A DNA stretch of 16,775 nt, taken from 21-14-0-10-32-9 sp964501945. Lineage in GTDB: Archaea; Nanobdellota; Nanobdellia; Woesearchaeales; 21-14-0-10-32-9. A program made the translations under genes and the position numbers. The notes under the pieces are model-generated. The model was not told where the DNA came from. It saw only the letters and a list, made by a program, of their open reading frames with translations, and did no database searches. The stretch is from NCBI GenBank assembly GCA_964501945.1, contig CAZCTY010000021.1:1-16775 (forward strand), written 5' to 3'. This document shows positions 6,127 through 11,676 of this stretch, piece by piece. Positions within the stretch are counted from its first letter, which is position 1. Each line of letters starts with the position of its first letter.

Positions 6127-7159
6127 CTTTAACAGCCGCACCCCACGACTTATATAATTTATCAACTACGCTCCTATCCGCAGCACTTGAAGCATCTAAG
6201 CCAGGAAAGCTATTTAATTCCAAGAATATAGGTAAATAGTCTTTACCACTAAATAAAACATCTCCTCCTGAAAAATTAAACCCTGCAGCTATAGACGCGT
6301 CCGAAATTAGCTTAAGCGCATCATCTAAAGATTGATTTGGAACCATTTTTTTTAATCCTTCAAAAGAAACATATTCACCTCCTTGAGAAATATTTGTGAT
6401 TGAAGAATTGTTAGTCACTCTCGCATAAGACAAGTCAGGTTCTGTAAGGCCAAAAATCGAGTGAACCCTATAATCAAACTTCATACCATTAACTAAAGGA
6501 TTTAATATCGCTTTTTCTACAACGACTTCATGTTCTAAGATTCTCTTCAAAAAACCAATATCCCCCGTTATATCTTTTTCTAGCCAATCAGTATCATTAA
6601 AGTGATTCTTAACAGTGCCTTTTTTCGAATCGTAATTAAAGTTAGTAGTCCATTTTTTTTCGCTAAAATATGATATTCCTTTACCCATAGAGCCATATCT
6701 TGCTTTTACATATACGGGCTCACCTGAATATACTGAAGTCAAAATTGCTTCAGCATCTTTTGGAATCTCTTGAGCAACAGGTAACCCTTGTTGTTTAACA
6801 ATATCTTTAGCTAATTTTTTATCTCTCTCAACAAGTATAGACGAAGGTTCATTTACATATTGTGCGTTAGGAAACCTTGTAAAAAGTTGTTCCTCCAGCA
6901 TACTTGCTAAGGTTCTGATGGCATCACCATAGCCCTCACATCCGTATAAAACGTCTTTTACCTCTACGATTTCGTCCCATATTTCGTAAGGAAACCCAAA
7001 ATACACTTTTGCATTAGATGCGATTTTGTTATTTCTATCAAACAAGTCAGAATAAGAAACGAACTTAGAATTTTCTCTCTCTTTTAAAATTTCTACAGTT
7101 CCTTCCTCTGCTCCAGGAGTTCCCACGACAAATATTTTTTCTTTTGACAACAATAACAC
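6101..7159 (-). CDS. ATP-grasp ligase, RimK-like
   Basis: A 352-residue ATP-grasp protein: these join a carboxylate to an amine or thiol through an acyl-phosphate. Pre-ATP-grasp region about 1-105; ATP-grasp core with VYVKARYGSMGKGI (149-162, Lys152 and the flexible Gly loop), VVVEKAI (212-218), the DYRVHSI strand (229-235), YARVTNNSSITNISQGG (245-261), Asp300 in SGGDVLF, and the metal ligands Glu314/Asn316 in FLELNSFPG. The carboxylate and amine substrates cannot be told. The start is uncertain: GTG at 7159 is the first candidate, with TTG codons at 7153 and 7150 as alternatives (the GGTG there could be a ribosome site for these). The glutamine amidotransferase overlaps its end, so the pair probably forms one pathway. 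Codon and strand composition differ from neighbouring genes. Confidence 0.82.
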   Translation of the reverse strand: MLLLSKEKIFVVGTPGAEEGTVEILKERENSKFVSYSDLFDRNNKIASNAKVYFGFPYEIWDEIVEVKDVLYGCEGYGDAIRTLASMLEEQLFTRFPNAQYVNEPSSILVERDKKLAKDIVKQQGLPVAQEIPKDAEAILTSVYSGEPVYVKARYGSMGKGISYFSEKKWTTNFNYDSKKGTVKNHFNDTDWLEKDITGDIGFLKRILEHEVVVEKAILNPLVNGMKFDYRVHSIFGLTEPDLSYARVTNNSSITNISQGGEYVSFEGLKKMVPNQSLDDALKLISDASIAAGFNFSGGDVLFSGKDYLPIFLELNSFPGLDASSAADRSVVDKLYKSWGAAVKDERHNYKS

Positions 7160-7185
7160 CTTTGAAAATTTTAAGAGGATTTAAA

Positions 7186-7221
7186 ATAAAAAAAAGTCTT
7201 TTTTTTAGAAAAAAAGAACTT
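7186..7221 (-). promoter_or_regulatory. Hairpin plus T-tract in the ATP-grasp leader
   Basis: On the minus strand AAGTTC-T-run / A-run-GACTT forms a hairpin (7194-7221; arms CTTTTTTT and AAAAAAAG with outer AAGT/ACTT) followed directly by T8 (7188-7195). With a TATA box at 7241-7256 the hairpin would sit at the very 5' end of the transcript, ahead of the start at 7159, so premature termination or attenuation is possible. All-A/T arms make it weak. Confidence 0.35.
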
Positions 7222-7240
7222 ATAACAACTAATAAAGTAT

Positions 7241-7256
7241 AATAAATATATAAATT
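7241..7256 (-). promoter_or_regulatory. TATA box of the ATP-grasp/GATase pair
   Basis: Minus-strand AATTTATATATTTATT; a start about 27 bp downstream lies near 7222, leaving a leader of about 60 nt, long for this window. The rest of the 7222-7399 intergenic stretch is A-rich with no gene or clear repeat. Confidence 0.4.
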
Positions 7257-7399
7257 TTGTGATTTTGTAAAAAAATAATAATTAAACAAACTTAAAAGAA
7301 ACATTAAGCAATATTATCAAATTAAAAGTTTAAAAAAAGCCAATTTAATGTGTTTTTATAGCAAAAGACCTTCATTTAAAGCTTATTTTATTTTTTTAG

Positions 7400-7407
7400 T
7401 TTATATT
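7400..7407 (+). promoter_or_regulatory. TATA box of the metallophosphoesterase gene
   Basis: TTTATATT, predicting a start near 7431, about 12 nt before the ATG at 7443. This spacing argues against translation from the in-frame TTG at 7425. Confidence 0.45.
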
Positions 7408-7442
7408 AAACTTTTTAAATTGGTTTGTTTTCTCAACGGGGA

Positions 7443-8030
7443 ATGAAAGCTCTTTTATGTTCGGATATGCATAATCTCGAAGAAGATTTAGTGGTTCTTA
7501 AAGCTAAAAGTAGAGAGGTTGATTTTGTTATTTGTGCGGGTGACATAGGGGTTTTTGGGAGTGGCTTGTCTTCTGCTTTATCTGAGATGAACTCTTGGGG
7601 TGTGCCTGTTTTTGTTATTCATGGTAATCATGAAGATAATCAAGAAACAAAAGAGATTTGTGATTCTTTAGAAAACGTTACTTTTTTTCATGGCAGTGTT
7701 ACTAATTTTAAAGATTTGAGTCTTATTGGTTGGGGCGGCGGCGGTTTTTCTCTGCAAGATAAGGGTTTTGAGCGTTTTATTCAGGGGTTAAAAATAGAGG
7801 ATTTTTCTCGTTCTATTCTTGTAACTCATGCACCTCCTTTTCAGACTTGTTTGGATGAGACTCAACCCGGCGTACATGTTGGTTGTGAGAGTATTAAACA
7901 GTTCATAATTAAAAACAAGCCTTTAATCGCGGTTTCTGGTCATATTCATGAGACAGCCGGTGTGGTTTGTAATCTCAATGATATTGTTTTAATTAATCCT
8001 GGGCCTGAGGGCGTTATTGTAGAATTATAG
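7443..8030 (+). CDS. Calcineurin-like metallophosphoesterase
   Basis: A 195-residue, single-domain phosphoesterase of the archaeal Icc-related type. The binuclear metal motifs are complete and in order: D-x-H (Asp8, His10 in CSDMHN), GD (Asp34 in AGDIG), GNHED (61-65), TH (His129 in VTHAPP) and GHIH (His167/His169 in SGHIHE), ending with the family's INPG (184-187). It should hydrolyse phosphodiesters or phosphomonoesters; the substrate is not evident. The ATG at 7443 is chosen because homology starts there (MKALLCSD), although the frame is open from a TTG at 7425. It has its own promoter, diverges from the ATP-grasp gene and converges on the adenosyltransferase gene with 2 bp between the stops. 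A glycine-rich insert GGGGFSL (98-104) occurs in the middle. Confidence 0.88.
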   Translation: MKALLCSDMHNLEEDLVVLKAKSREVDFVICAGDIGVFGSGLSSALSEMNSWGVPVFVIHGNHEDNQETKEICDSLENVTFFHGSVTNFKDLSLIGWGGGGFSLQDKGFERFIQGLKIEDFSRSILVTHAPPFQTCLDETQPGVHVGCESIKQFIIKNKPLIAVSGHIHETAGVVCNLNDIVLINPGPEGVIVEL

Positions 8031-8032
8031 TT

Positions 8033-8530
8033 TTATTCACACTCTTCTTGGCATGCTATCGCATATAATAGGTCTGATAGTCTATTCATGTATTTGTAAA
8101 CCACAGGTCTTAATTTATTCTCTCTAAGTCTGTTCGTTAAAATAGATTCTAGCTCTCTCGTTCTAATTCTTGCCTCGTTTATTCTCGCCGAGGTTTCTTT
8201 TGTAAATCTTATGAAGTATGTATTTTTTGGGTGGTGTTTATCTATGTACTCTTCTAATTTTGTTATATCTTCTTCTGTTATTGGTTTTTTTATTAGTTCA
8301 TTTAGTTCTTGGTTGCTTATCTCTCCTGCTGTTTGCCAGAGTTTCTCATTTATTTCTGTGATTATTTTTTTGATTTCTTCATTTTTTATTACTATTTTTG
8401 CTATGTCTAATGAACTTTGTAATGAGTCTATTTTTCCTGTTATTTTTATTATTTCGTGGTCTTTTGGTACTTTTTCTCCACTAAGTGTTTTTGCGTATCC
8501 TTGATCTCCTTTTTTTGTGTATATTACCAT
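8033..8530 (-). CDS. PduO-type cob(I)alamin adenosyltransferase
   Basis: A 165-residue protein that transfers adenosyl from ATP to cob(I)alamin, making coenzyme B12. The N-terminal ATP-binding motif is recognisable as YTKKGDQGYAKTLSGEKVPK (4-23), followed by GKIDSLQSSL in place of the usual GxxDELNxxLG. The conserved Arg-rich helix appears as ARINEARIRTRELE (family ARTxCRRAER) and the C-terminal helix YMNRLSDLLYAIA matches the family NRLSDxLF motif. It is slightly shorter than the usual 180-190 residues and forms a trimer in known cases. A TATA box at 8571-8580 gives it its own promoter, so it is not in the ribosomal operon. A B12-dependent enzyme (for example class II ribonucleotide reductase) would be expected elsewhere; none is in this window. 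Confidence 0.88.
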   Translation of the reverse strand: MVIYTKKGDQGYAKTLSGEKVPKDHEIIKITGKIDSLQSSLDIAKIVIKNEEIKKIITEINEKLWQTAGEISNQELNELIKKPITEEDITKLEEYIDKHHPKNTYFIRFTKETSARINEARIRTRELESILTNRLRENKLRPVVYKYMNRLSDLLYAIACQEECE

Positions 8531-8570
8531 TTTTATTGCTTAGAAATCATTTGTTGTTTTTTTAGTTTGT

Positions 8571-8580
8571 GTTTTTATAT
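8571..8580 (-). promoter_or_regulatory. TATA box of the adenosyltransferase gene
   Basis: Minus-strand ATATAAAAAC; predicted start near 8549, about 19 nt before the ATG at 8530. Confidence 0.45.
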
Positions 8581-8628
8581 TTTTTAGAAGCTGAAAAAAA
8601 ATTTAATAAAAAAAATTGCTTTTCTTAT

Positions 8629-8796
8629 GTGTTAGAACATCAAAGAATTTTTTGCACCGGAAAAAAAGTTCACTTTTTTTCCATGTACTTGAAAATTGAA
8701 AATTTTCTGTACTGGAAAAGAAATTTTATTTCTTTTCCATGCGCTAAAAAATCAAAAGATTTTTTGCGCTGGAAAAAAAGTTTACTTTTTTTCCAT
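8629..8796. repeat. Three tandem 56-bp palindromic repeat units
   Basis: Units start at exactly 8629, 8685 and 8741, and the next unit boundary (8797) falls inside the S27ae gene. Each unit has a variable tetranucleotide pair flanking an AT-rich hairpin A (GTGT...GCAC at 8629/8654, GTAC...GTAC at 8685/8709, GCGC...GCGC at 8741/8766), then hairpin B whose arms are perfect: GGAAAAAAAGT/ACTTTTTTTCC (8659-8682), TGGAAAAGAAAT/ATTTCTTTTCCA (8713-8739), TGGAAAAAAAGT/ACTTTTTTTCCA (8770-8795), then CAT. Units differ mainly at positions that keep pairing. A degenerate fourth unit may occupy about 8573-8628. On the minus strand, the S27ae direction, the B hairpins end in T7 runs and could terminate transcription repeatedly. 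Confidence 0.85.
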
Positions 8797-8838
8797 GTAT
8801 CCACATTTTCCACATGATGATCTGTCTTTGTGGTTTGC
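8782..8838 (-). CDS. rps27ae: Ribosomal protein S27ae, C-terminal part
   Basis: The last 18 codons and stop of the zinc-ribbon small-subunit protein S27ae. The visible end, HKDRSSCGKCGY then MEKK, matches the archaeal consensus HKDRWxCGKCGYTE(F), including the second CxxC zinc pair; the first pair should lie in the 100-N gap that truncates the gene. The stop codon and last four codons lie inside hairpin B of the third 56-bp repeat unit, so the natural family ending TEF has been replaced by MEKK. The gene follows S24e, the normal archaeal order. The uninterrupted frame through the gap to the S24e gene is an artefact of the N placeholders, because full S27ae (about 50-60 residues) plus the end of S24e cannot be assumed to fit 100 bases. 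Confidence 0.85.
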   Translation of the reverse strand, partial: ANHKDRSSCGKCGYMEKK

Positions 8839-8938
8839 NNNNNNNNNNNNNNNNNNNNNNNNNNNNNNNNNNNNNNNNNNNNNNNNNNNNNNNNNNNNNN
8901 NNNNNNNNNNNNNNNNNNNNNNNNNNNNNNNNNNNNNN
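8839..8938. other. Assembly gap of exactly 100 N
   Basis: A run of 100 undetermined bases, a conventional placeholder for a gap of unknown size. It removes the 3' end of the S24e gene and the 5' two thirds of the S27ae gene. The flanks are low-complexity (a GAA/AAG-rich coding stretch on the right, the 56-bp repeat array on the left), which probably caused the break. Confidence 0.97.
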
Positions 8939-9303
8939 TCTTCTTCTTTTTCTTTAGGAGCTTCTTTTGATTCTTCTTTGGAAGACTCTTCTTTATTTTC
9001 TTCCTTTACTTCTTCTTTAGGTTCTTCTTTTTTTGGTGTGTTTTTTTCTACGACTTTTGGAAATTCTATTTTTTTTAGTGTTTCCTCATCTTTATATGCG
9101 TATGCCAGTATTTTAGCGCTTCTCTTTCCGTAGTCTGTTAGTATTTTTTTTATTATTAGTAAGTCTTCTTTGTTTTTTGTTTTTTTTGCTATTTCTTTTT
9201 TCAAATCTAATCTTTTTGGTGTTGATTTTTCAAATTTTACCACTAAATTTATTTCTTTTCTCGGTATTATCGCTTGTTTTTCGTTTATTATTTCGATGTT
9301 CAT
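8939..9303 (-). CDS. rps24e: Ribosomal protein S24e, 3' end lost in gap
   Basis: 121 visible residues of the small-subunit protein S24e. The archaeal signature is clear: MNIEIINEK, RKEINLVVKFEKSTPKRLDL (15-34, family xTPsRxxv), ITDYGKRSAKILAYAY region (55-70, family FGxxxaxGyA.iY) and EETLKKIE (73-80). From about residue 85 the family core ends and an acidic/basic low-complexity tail follows (repeats of KEE, EESKE), longer than usual for S24e, running into the gap. The ATG is 11 bp after the Spt4 gene, in the conserved order rpoE - spt4 - (S24e) - S27ae; the GTP-dependent dephospho-CoA kinase often found between is absent. Confidence 0.9.
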
Positions 9304-9314
9304 TTTTTATCTAC

Positions 9315-9509
9315 CTATCTTACTTTTATTGCGTATTCTCCTTTCTCGTCTAATCCCATTATTTTTGCTACTTCTGATTTTTCTGGGTTTAGTACGTTTA
9401 TTCTTCCTTGCCAGTTGGTTGTAGTTCCTCCTGGTGGTTTATGATCTTTAAAGTTTGGATCGTCTAAAAATTTTTTGGTTTTTTTGCATACTTCTCGTTT
9501 TACAGCCAT
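9315..9509 (-). CDS. spt4: Spt4/RpoE''-like factor without zinc cysteines
   Basis: A 64-residue homologue of Spt4 (RNA polymerase subunit E''), which with Spt5 forms the universal elongation clamp. The C-terminal part is clearly the family: TTNWQGRINVLNPEKSEVA (30-48) and LDEKGEYAIKVR (53-64), matching xxNWxGxxxIxdPexSexA and GxYAxKV. The N-terminal zinc ribbon is atypical: instead of two CxxC pairs there is a single Cys8 in EVCKKTKKF, and the usual CPxCG is HKPPGG (23-28). So zinc binding is probably lost. The ATG overlaps the rpoE stop (TAATG) and follows an archaeal GGTGA Shine-Dalgarno, so the start is well supported and not a truncation. Spt5-binding ability is inferred from the kept C-terminus. 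Confidence 0.85.
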   Translation of the reverse strand: MAVKREVCKKTKKFLDDPNFKDHKPPGGTTTNWQGRINVLNPEKSEVAKIMGLDEKGEYAIKVR

Positions 9510-10078
9510 TATTTGTCACCTTTTTTTGGTTTTTTTTCTTTCTTTGTCTTATCTTCTCTGTGCCATTCTTCTTTTCCTAGGTATTCTTGTCTCATGGTTA
9601 GTCCTATTTTCGGGTTTGAAACGTCTTTATATGATATTGAAATAATTCTTGCTTTGCATTGATCTGTTACTTTTAGTACTCTTTTTGTCTCTTTTCCAAG
9701 CAGTGTTTTTTCTTTGTTAAAGCTTACAAAATCATCCATTGTTTGGCTTATATGTATCATTCCTTCTGCAGGACCCATGTTTATAAATGCTCCGAAGTCA
9801 GCTATGTCTTTTATGCTTCCAAGTAAGACTTCTTGCATTTCTGGGATGAATGTTAAAAGTGAAAACTCTGTTTGGTAAAATGTTGCGCCATCTCCTGGGA
9901 TTATTGTTCCATCTTCTATGTTTTCAACGCCTATAACATCTATTACTATTCCTATTTCCTCTGAGATGTGTCCTTCATATTTTGATTTTATCTCAACTAC
10001 CATTGCCTCTTTTAGGTCTTGGCCGAATTTGTCTGGTGCTATTCTTATGAAATCTTTAACTTTTATTTTATAAAACAT
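9509..10078 (-). CDS. rpoE: RNA polymerase subunit E' (Rpo7)
   Basis: A 189-residue archaeal Rpo7, the RPB7 counterpart, which forms the stalk with Rpo4 and binds nascent RNA. N-terminal tip domain about 1-80 (MFYKIKVKDFIRIAPDKFG, the family YxxxxxxDxVRxPP equivalent, then EGHISEEIGIVIDVIGV and GDGATFYQTEFSLLTF). S1/OB domain about 83-165 (EVLLGSIKDIADFGAFINMGPAEGMIHISQ, then TMRQEYLG). The C-terminal 20 residues are a Lys-rich tail (KTKKEKKPKKGDK). The start lies 4 bp after the PIN gene with a GGGGTGA ribosome-binding sequence close to the ATG, and the stop overlaps the Spt4 start; the cluster is the conserved archaeal transcription/translation neighbourhood. Confidence 0.96.
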   Translation of the reverse strand: MFYKIKVKDFIRIAPDKFGQDLKEAMVVEIKSKYEGHISEEIGIVIDVIGVENIEDGTIIPGDGATFYQTEFSLLTFIPEMQEVLLGSIKDIADFGAFINMGPAEGMIHISQTMDDFVSFNKEKTLLGKETKRVLKVTDQCKARIISISYKDVSNPKIGLTMRQEYLGKEEWHREDKTKKEKKPKKGDK

Positions 10079-10082
10079 TTAT

Positions 10083-10499
10083 TCACCCCATTCCCAGGTA
10101 TTTTTTTTGTCTGAGTGTTATTATCCTCGTAGGTATTTTTTTTAATTTGTTTTTTAAATCTTTATCCTGAGTTGCGACTATTGTTTTCTCAGGGTTTTTT
10201 GCAGCGTATTCTAATATAGATTGGTCTGCGTAATTCTTAAAGGAACTGTTAATTGTTTTTAAGTTTTTTTGTTTTACGAGTATTAATCCTAATTTGGCAT
10301 TTAGTCCTTGTTTTTGTTTTGAAGTCGTAGCCATTATTTTTTCAAGTTCATTTATGGTAGCATCCATCACGCATAATTCGTATGGCTCGCTCATTATTTT
10401 TTGTATTTCTGTGAATATATCAACTCCTAAGTCTCCTGGTATGAACAAAAAATTTGTATCGAGTATTACTTTTGTTTTTTTCTTGAGTATATTTAGCAT
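10083..10499 (-). CDS. PIN-domain ribonuclease, Fcf1/Utp23-like
   Basis: A 138-residue single PIN domain. Acidic active-site residues are visible: Asp14 in VILDTNFLF, Glu in MDATINELEKI (about residue 52), Asp in YADQSILEYA (about 92) and Asp in VATQDKDLKNKL (about 107). It resembles the archaeal Fcf1/Utp23-type PIN proteins, implicated in rRNA processing, which are commonly found just upstream of rpoE, as here. A free-standing VapC toxin is less likely because no antitoxin gene precedes it. It is first in the PIN - rpoE - spt4 - S24e - S27ae operon; the TATA box at 10521-10530 lies 27 bp before its ATG, so the operon message is leaderless. Confidence 0.85.
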   Translation of the reverse strand: MLNILKKKTKVILDTNFLFIPGDLGVDIFTEIQKIMSEPYELCVMDATINELEKIMATTSKQKQGLNAKLGLILVKQKNLKTINSSFKNYADQSILEYAAKNPEKTIVATQDKDLKNKLKKIPTRIITLRQKKYLGMG

Positions 10500-10520
10500 C
10501 TAAGATTAGGTTTTTTTGTT

Positions 10521-10530
10521 GATTTATAAT
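10521..10530 (-). promoter_or_regulatory. TATA box of the PIN-rpoE-ribosomal operon
   Basis: Minus-strand ATTATAAATC, centred 27 bp before the ATG at 10499; predicts a leaderless transcript. Confidence 0.6.
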
Positions 10531-10560
10531 GATTTTTGTTTGTTTTTTATTGCTCTGCGT

Positions 10561-11586
10561 TTATATTAAGTTTTCTCGTGGTGTTTCTTCGTTGTAGTTT
10601 TCTTTTTCATCAAAGAATGCTTCAAAGTTTATCCATGTTTTCCATGTGTTTTTTTCTTTGAGTTTTTTGTGTGCGAGTAGGCATACTCTTGAGGGTTCGT
10701 GTTCTGATACTATCTCGTAGTCTGGTAGGTGTTCTTTTATTTTCTTTGTGAATTCTTGTATTTCTTTGTGTCTTGGCATGTTTTCTTTTTCAAGTCTTGT
10801 CTTTGATGCTCCGATGAACATGTATGCTTTTACTTCTATGAATTCTGGTTCTGCTTTTTTTATGAGTTCTGCGTATTCTTCTGGGTTTTTATCATTTATT
10901 CCTTTTATTTGTGTTATTCTTATACTGGTTCTGTATTTTTTTTGTTTTAGTGCGTTAAGGCTTCTTTGTAGTCTCTCCCAGTAATCTTTGAATAGTGGTT
11001 TTCCTGTTTCCTTTAGTATCTCAGGGTTTGGCCCGTCTACGCTTAGGTATAATTGTGTTGCCCTCTCTAATTTTTCTATGCTATCTGGGTTTTGGCCGTT
11101 TGTGACGACGAATGTTGATATTTTTTGTTTGTGCATTTCTTTTATTAATTCGTTTACTTTCGGGTAATTTATTGGCTCTCCTATTAATGAGAGTGCTGCG
11201 TGTCTTATGTTCTTGCTCTCATCGAGTATTTTTTTGTTTGCTTTTTCGTTTCCAAAGAATCCTATTAGGAGTTTTTCTTGTGCTTTTTTGCTCTCATCGA
11301 GTATTTTTTTGGGTTCGTCTACTTCCCATATCCATTCTTCTGAGACTGGGCTTTTATAATCTCTCCAGCAGAACACGCATCTATTTGCGCAGCTCATACT
11401 AGTTGTCATTTGCAGGCATTGGTGTGTGTTTATGCCGTAAAATTTGTGTTTGTAGCAGGTTCCTTCATCTAGTATGGTTTTCTTTGTCCATCCGCATATT
11501 TTTACGGCGCTGTGGCTTCCGATGGTTCTATATCCTTGTTTTTCTAAGGATTTTTTTATCTCGGGCGTTATCATATTTTTTGGCAT
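10561..11586 (-). CDS. taw1: tRNA 4-demethylwyosine synthase Taw1 (TYW1)
   Basis: A 341-residue radical SAM enzyme that condenses pyruvate-derived carbons with N1-methylguanosine-37 of tRNA-Phe to form the tricyclic wyosine core; an archaeal/eukaryotic pathway. The radical SAM cluster motif is CANRCVFC (Cys66, Cys70, Cys73); the three cysteines for the second iron-sulfur cluster are Cys31, Cys44 and Cys57, with the 13/13 spacing of characterised archaeal TYW1. Further family motifs: CGWTKK, SLIGEPINYP (SAM-binding GEP), FVVTNGQNP and LYLSVDGP. Like other archaeal forms it lacks the flavodoxin domain of the eukaryotic enzyme. It is a single-gene unit: a TATA-like element at 11608-11617 is 27 bp before the ATG. 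A short direct repeat inside the gene encodes KKILDESK twice. Confidence 0.96.
   Translation of the reverse strand: MPKNMITPEIKKSLEKQGYRTIGSHSAVKICGWTKKTILDEGTCYKHKFYGINTHQCLQMTTSMSCANRCVFCWRDYKSPVSEEWIWEVDEPKKILDESKKAQEKLLIGFFGNEKANKKILDESKNIRHAALSLIGEPINYPKVNELIKEMHKQKISTFVVTNGQNPDSIEKLERATQLYLSVDGPNPEILKETGKPLFKDYWERLQRSLNALKQKKYRTSIRITQIKGINDKNPEEYAELIKKAEPEFIEVKAYMFIGASKTRLEKENMPRHKEIQEFTKKIKEHLPDYEIVSEHEPSRVCLLAHKKLKEKNTWKTWINFEAFFDEKENYNEETPRENLI
11214..11311. repeat. 23-bp direct repeat inside taw1
   Basis: The same 23 bases (TGCTCTCATCGAG followed by TATTTTTTTG) occur at 11214-11236 and 11289-11311, 75 bp apart (25 codons, frame kept). Both encode KKILDESK on the minus strand. Because the flanking protein sequence is normal in length for TYW1, convergence or local gene conversion is more likely than an insertion. 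Confidence 0.7.
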
Positions 11587-11607
11587 ATTCTCTTTAGGAA
11601 TTATTTT

Positions 11608-11617
11608 TTTAATAAAA
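11608..11617 (-). promoter_or_regulatory. TATA-like element of taw1
   Basis: Minus-strand TTTTTATTAA centred about 27 bp before the ATG at 11586; leaderless geometry. Confidence 0.45.
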
Positions 11618-11645
11618 ATGCTTTGTTTTTTTTGTAATAATAATC

Positions 11646-11654
11646 TTTTTAAAT
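11646..11654 (+). promoter_or_regulatory. TATA box of the second ATP-grasp gene
   Basis: TTTTTAAAT centred 27 bp before the ATG at 11677; it decides that start over the in-frame ATG at 11656, which would lie upstream of the predicted transcription start. Confidence 0.5.
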
Positions 11655-11676
11655 CATGTTTTTTTATAATTTTGTT

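Noticed and set aside
7065..7304. Minus-strand 79-codon frame upstream of the ATP-grasp gene
   Set aside because: Covers the TATA box and hairpin leader, overlaps the ATP-grasp start in another frame, and has no recognisable protein features beyond AT-driven Phe/Leu/Ile/Tyr.
8629..8796. Possible CRISPR array
   Set aside because: Period is 56 bp with no conserved repeat plus variable spacer pattern; whole units are similar to each other and palindromic, and no cas gene is present.
8569..8817. Plus-strand open frame through the repeat array (82 codons)
   Set aside because: It is an artefact of the 56-bp palindromic repeat and runs antisense to the S27ae end; composition is Lys/Phe-rich low complexity.
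11656..11676. In-frame ATG at 11656 as start of the second ATP-grasp gene
   Set aside because: It lies immediately after the TATA element, upstream of the predicted transcription start; the ATG at 11677 fits the 27-bp leaderless spacing and the protein start.
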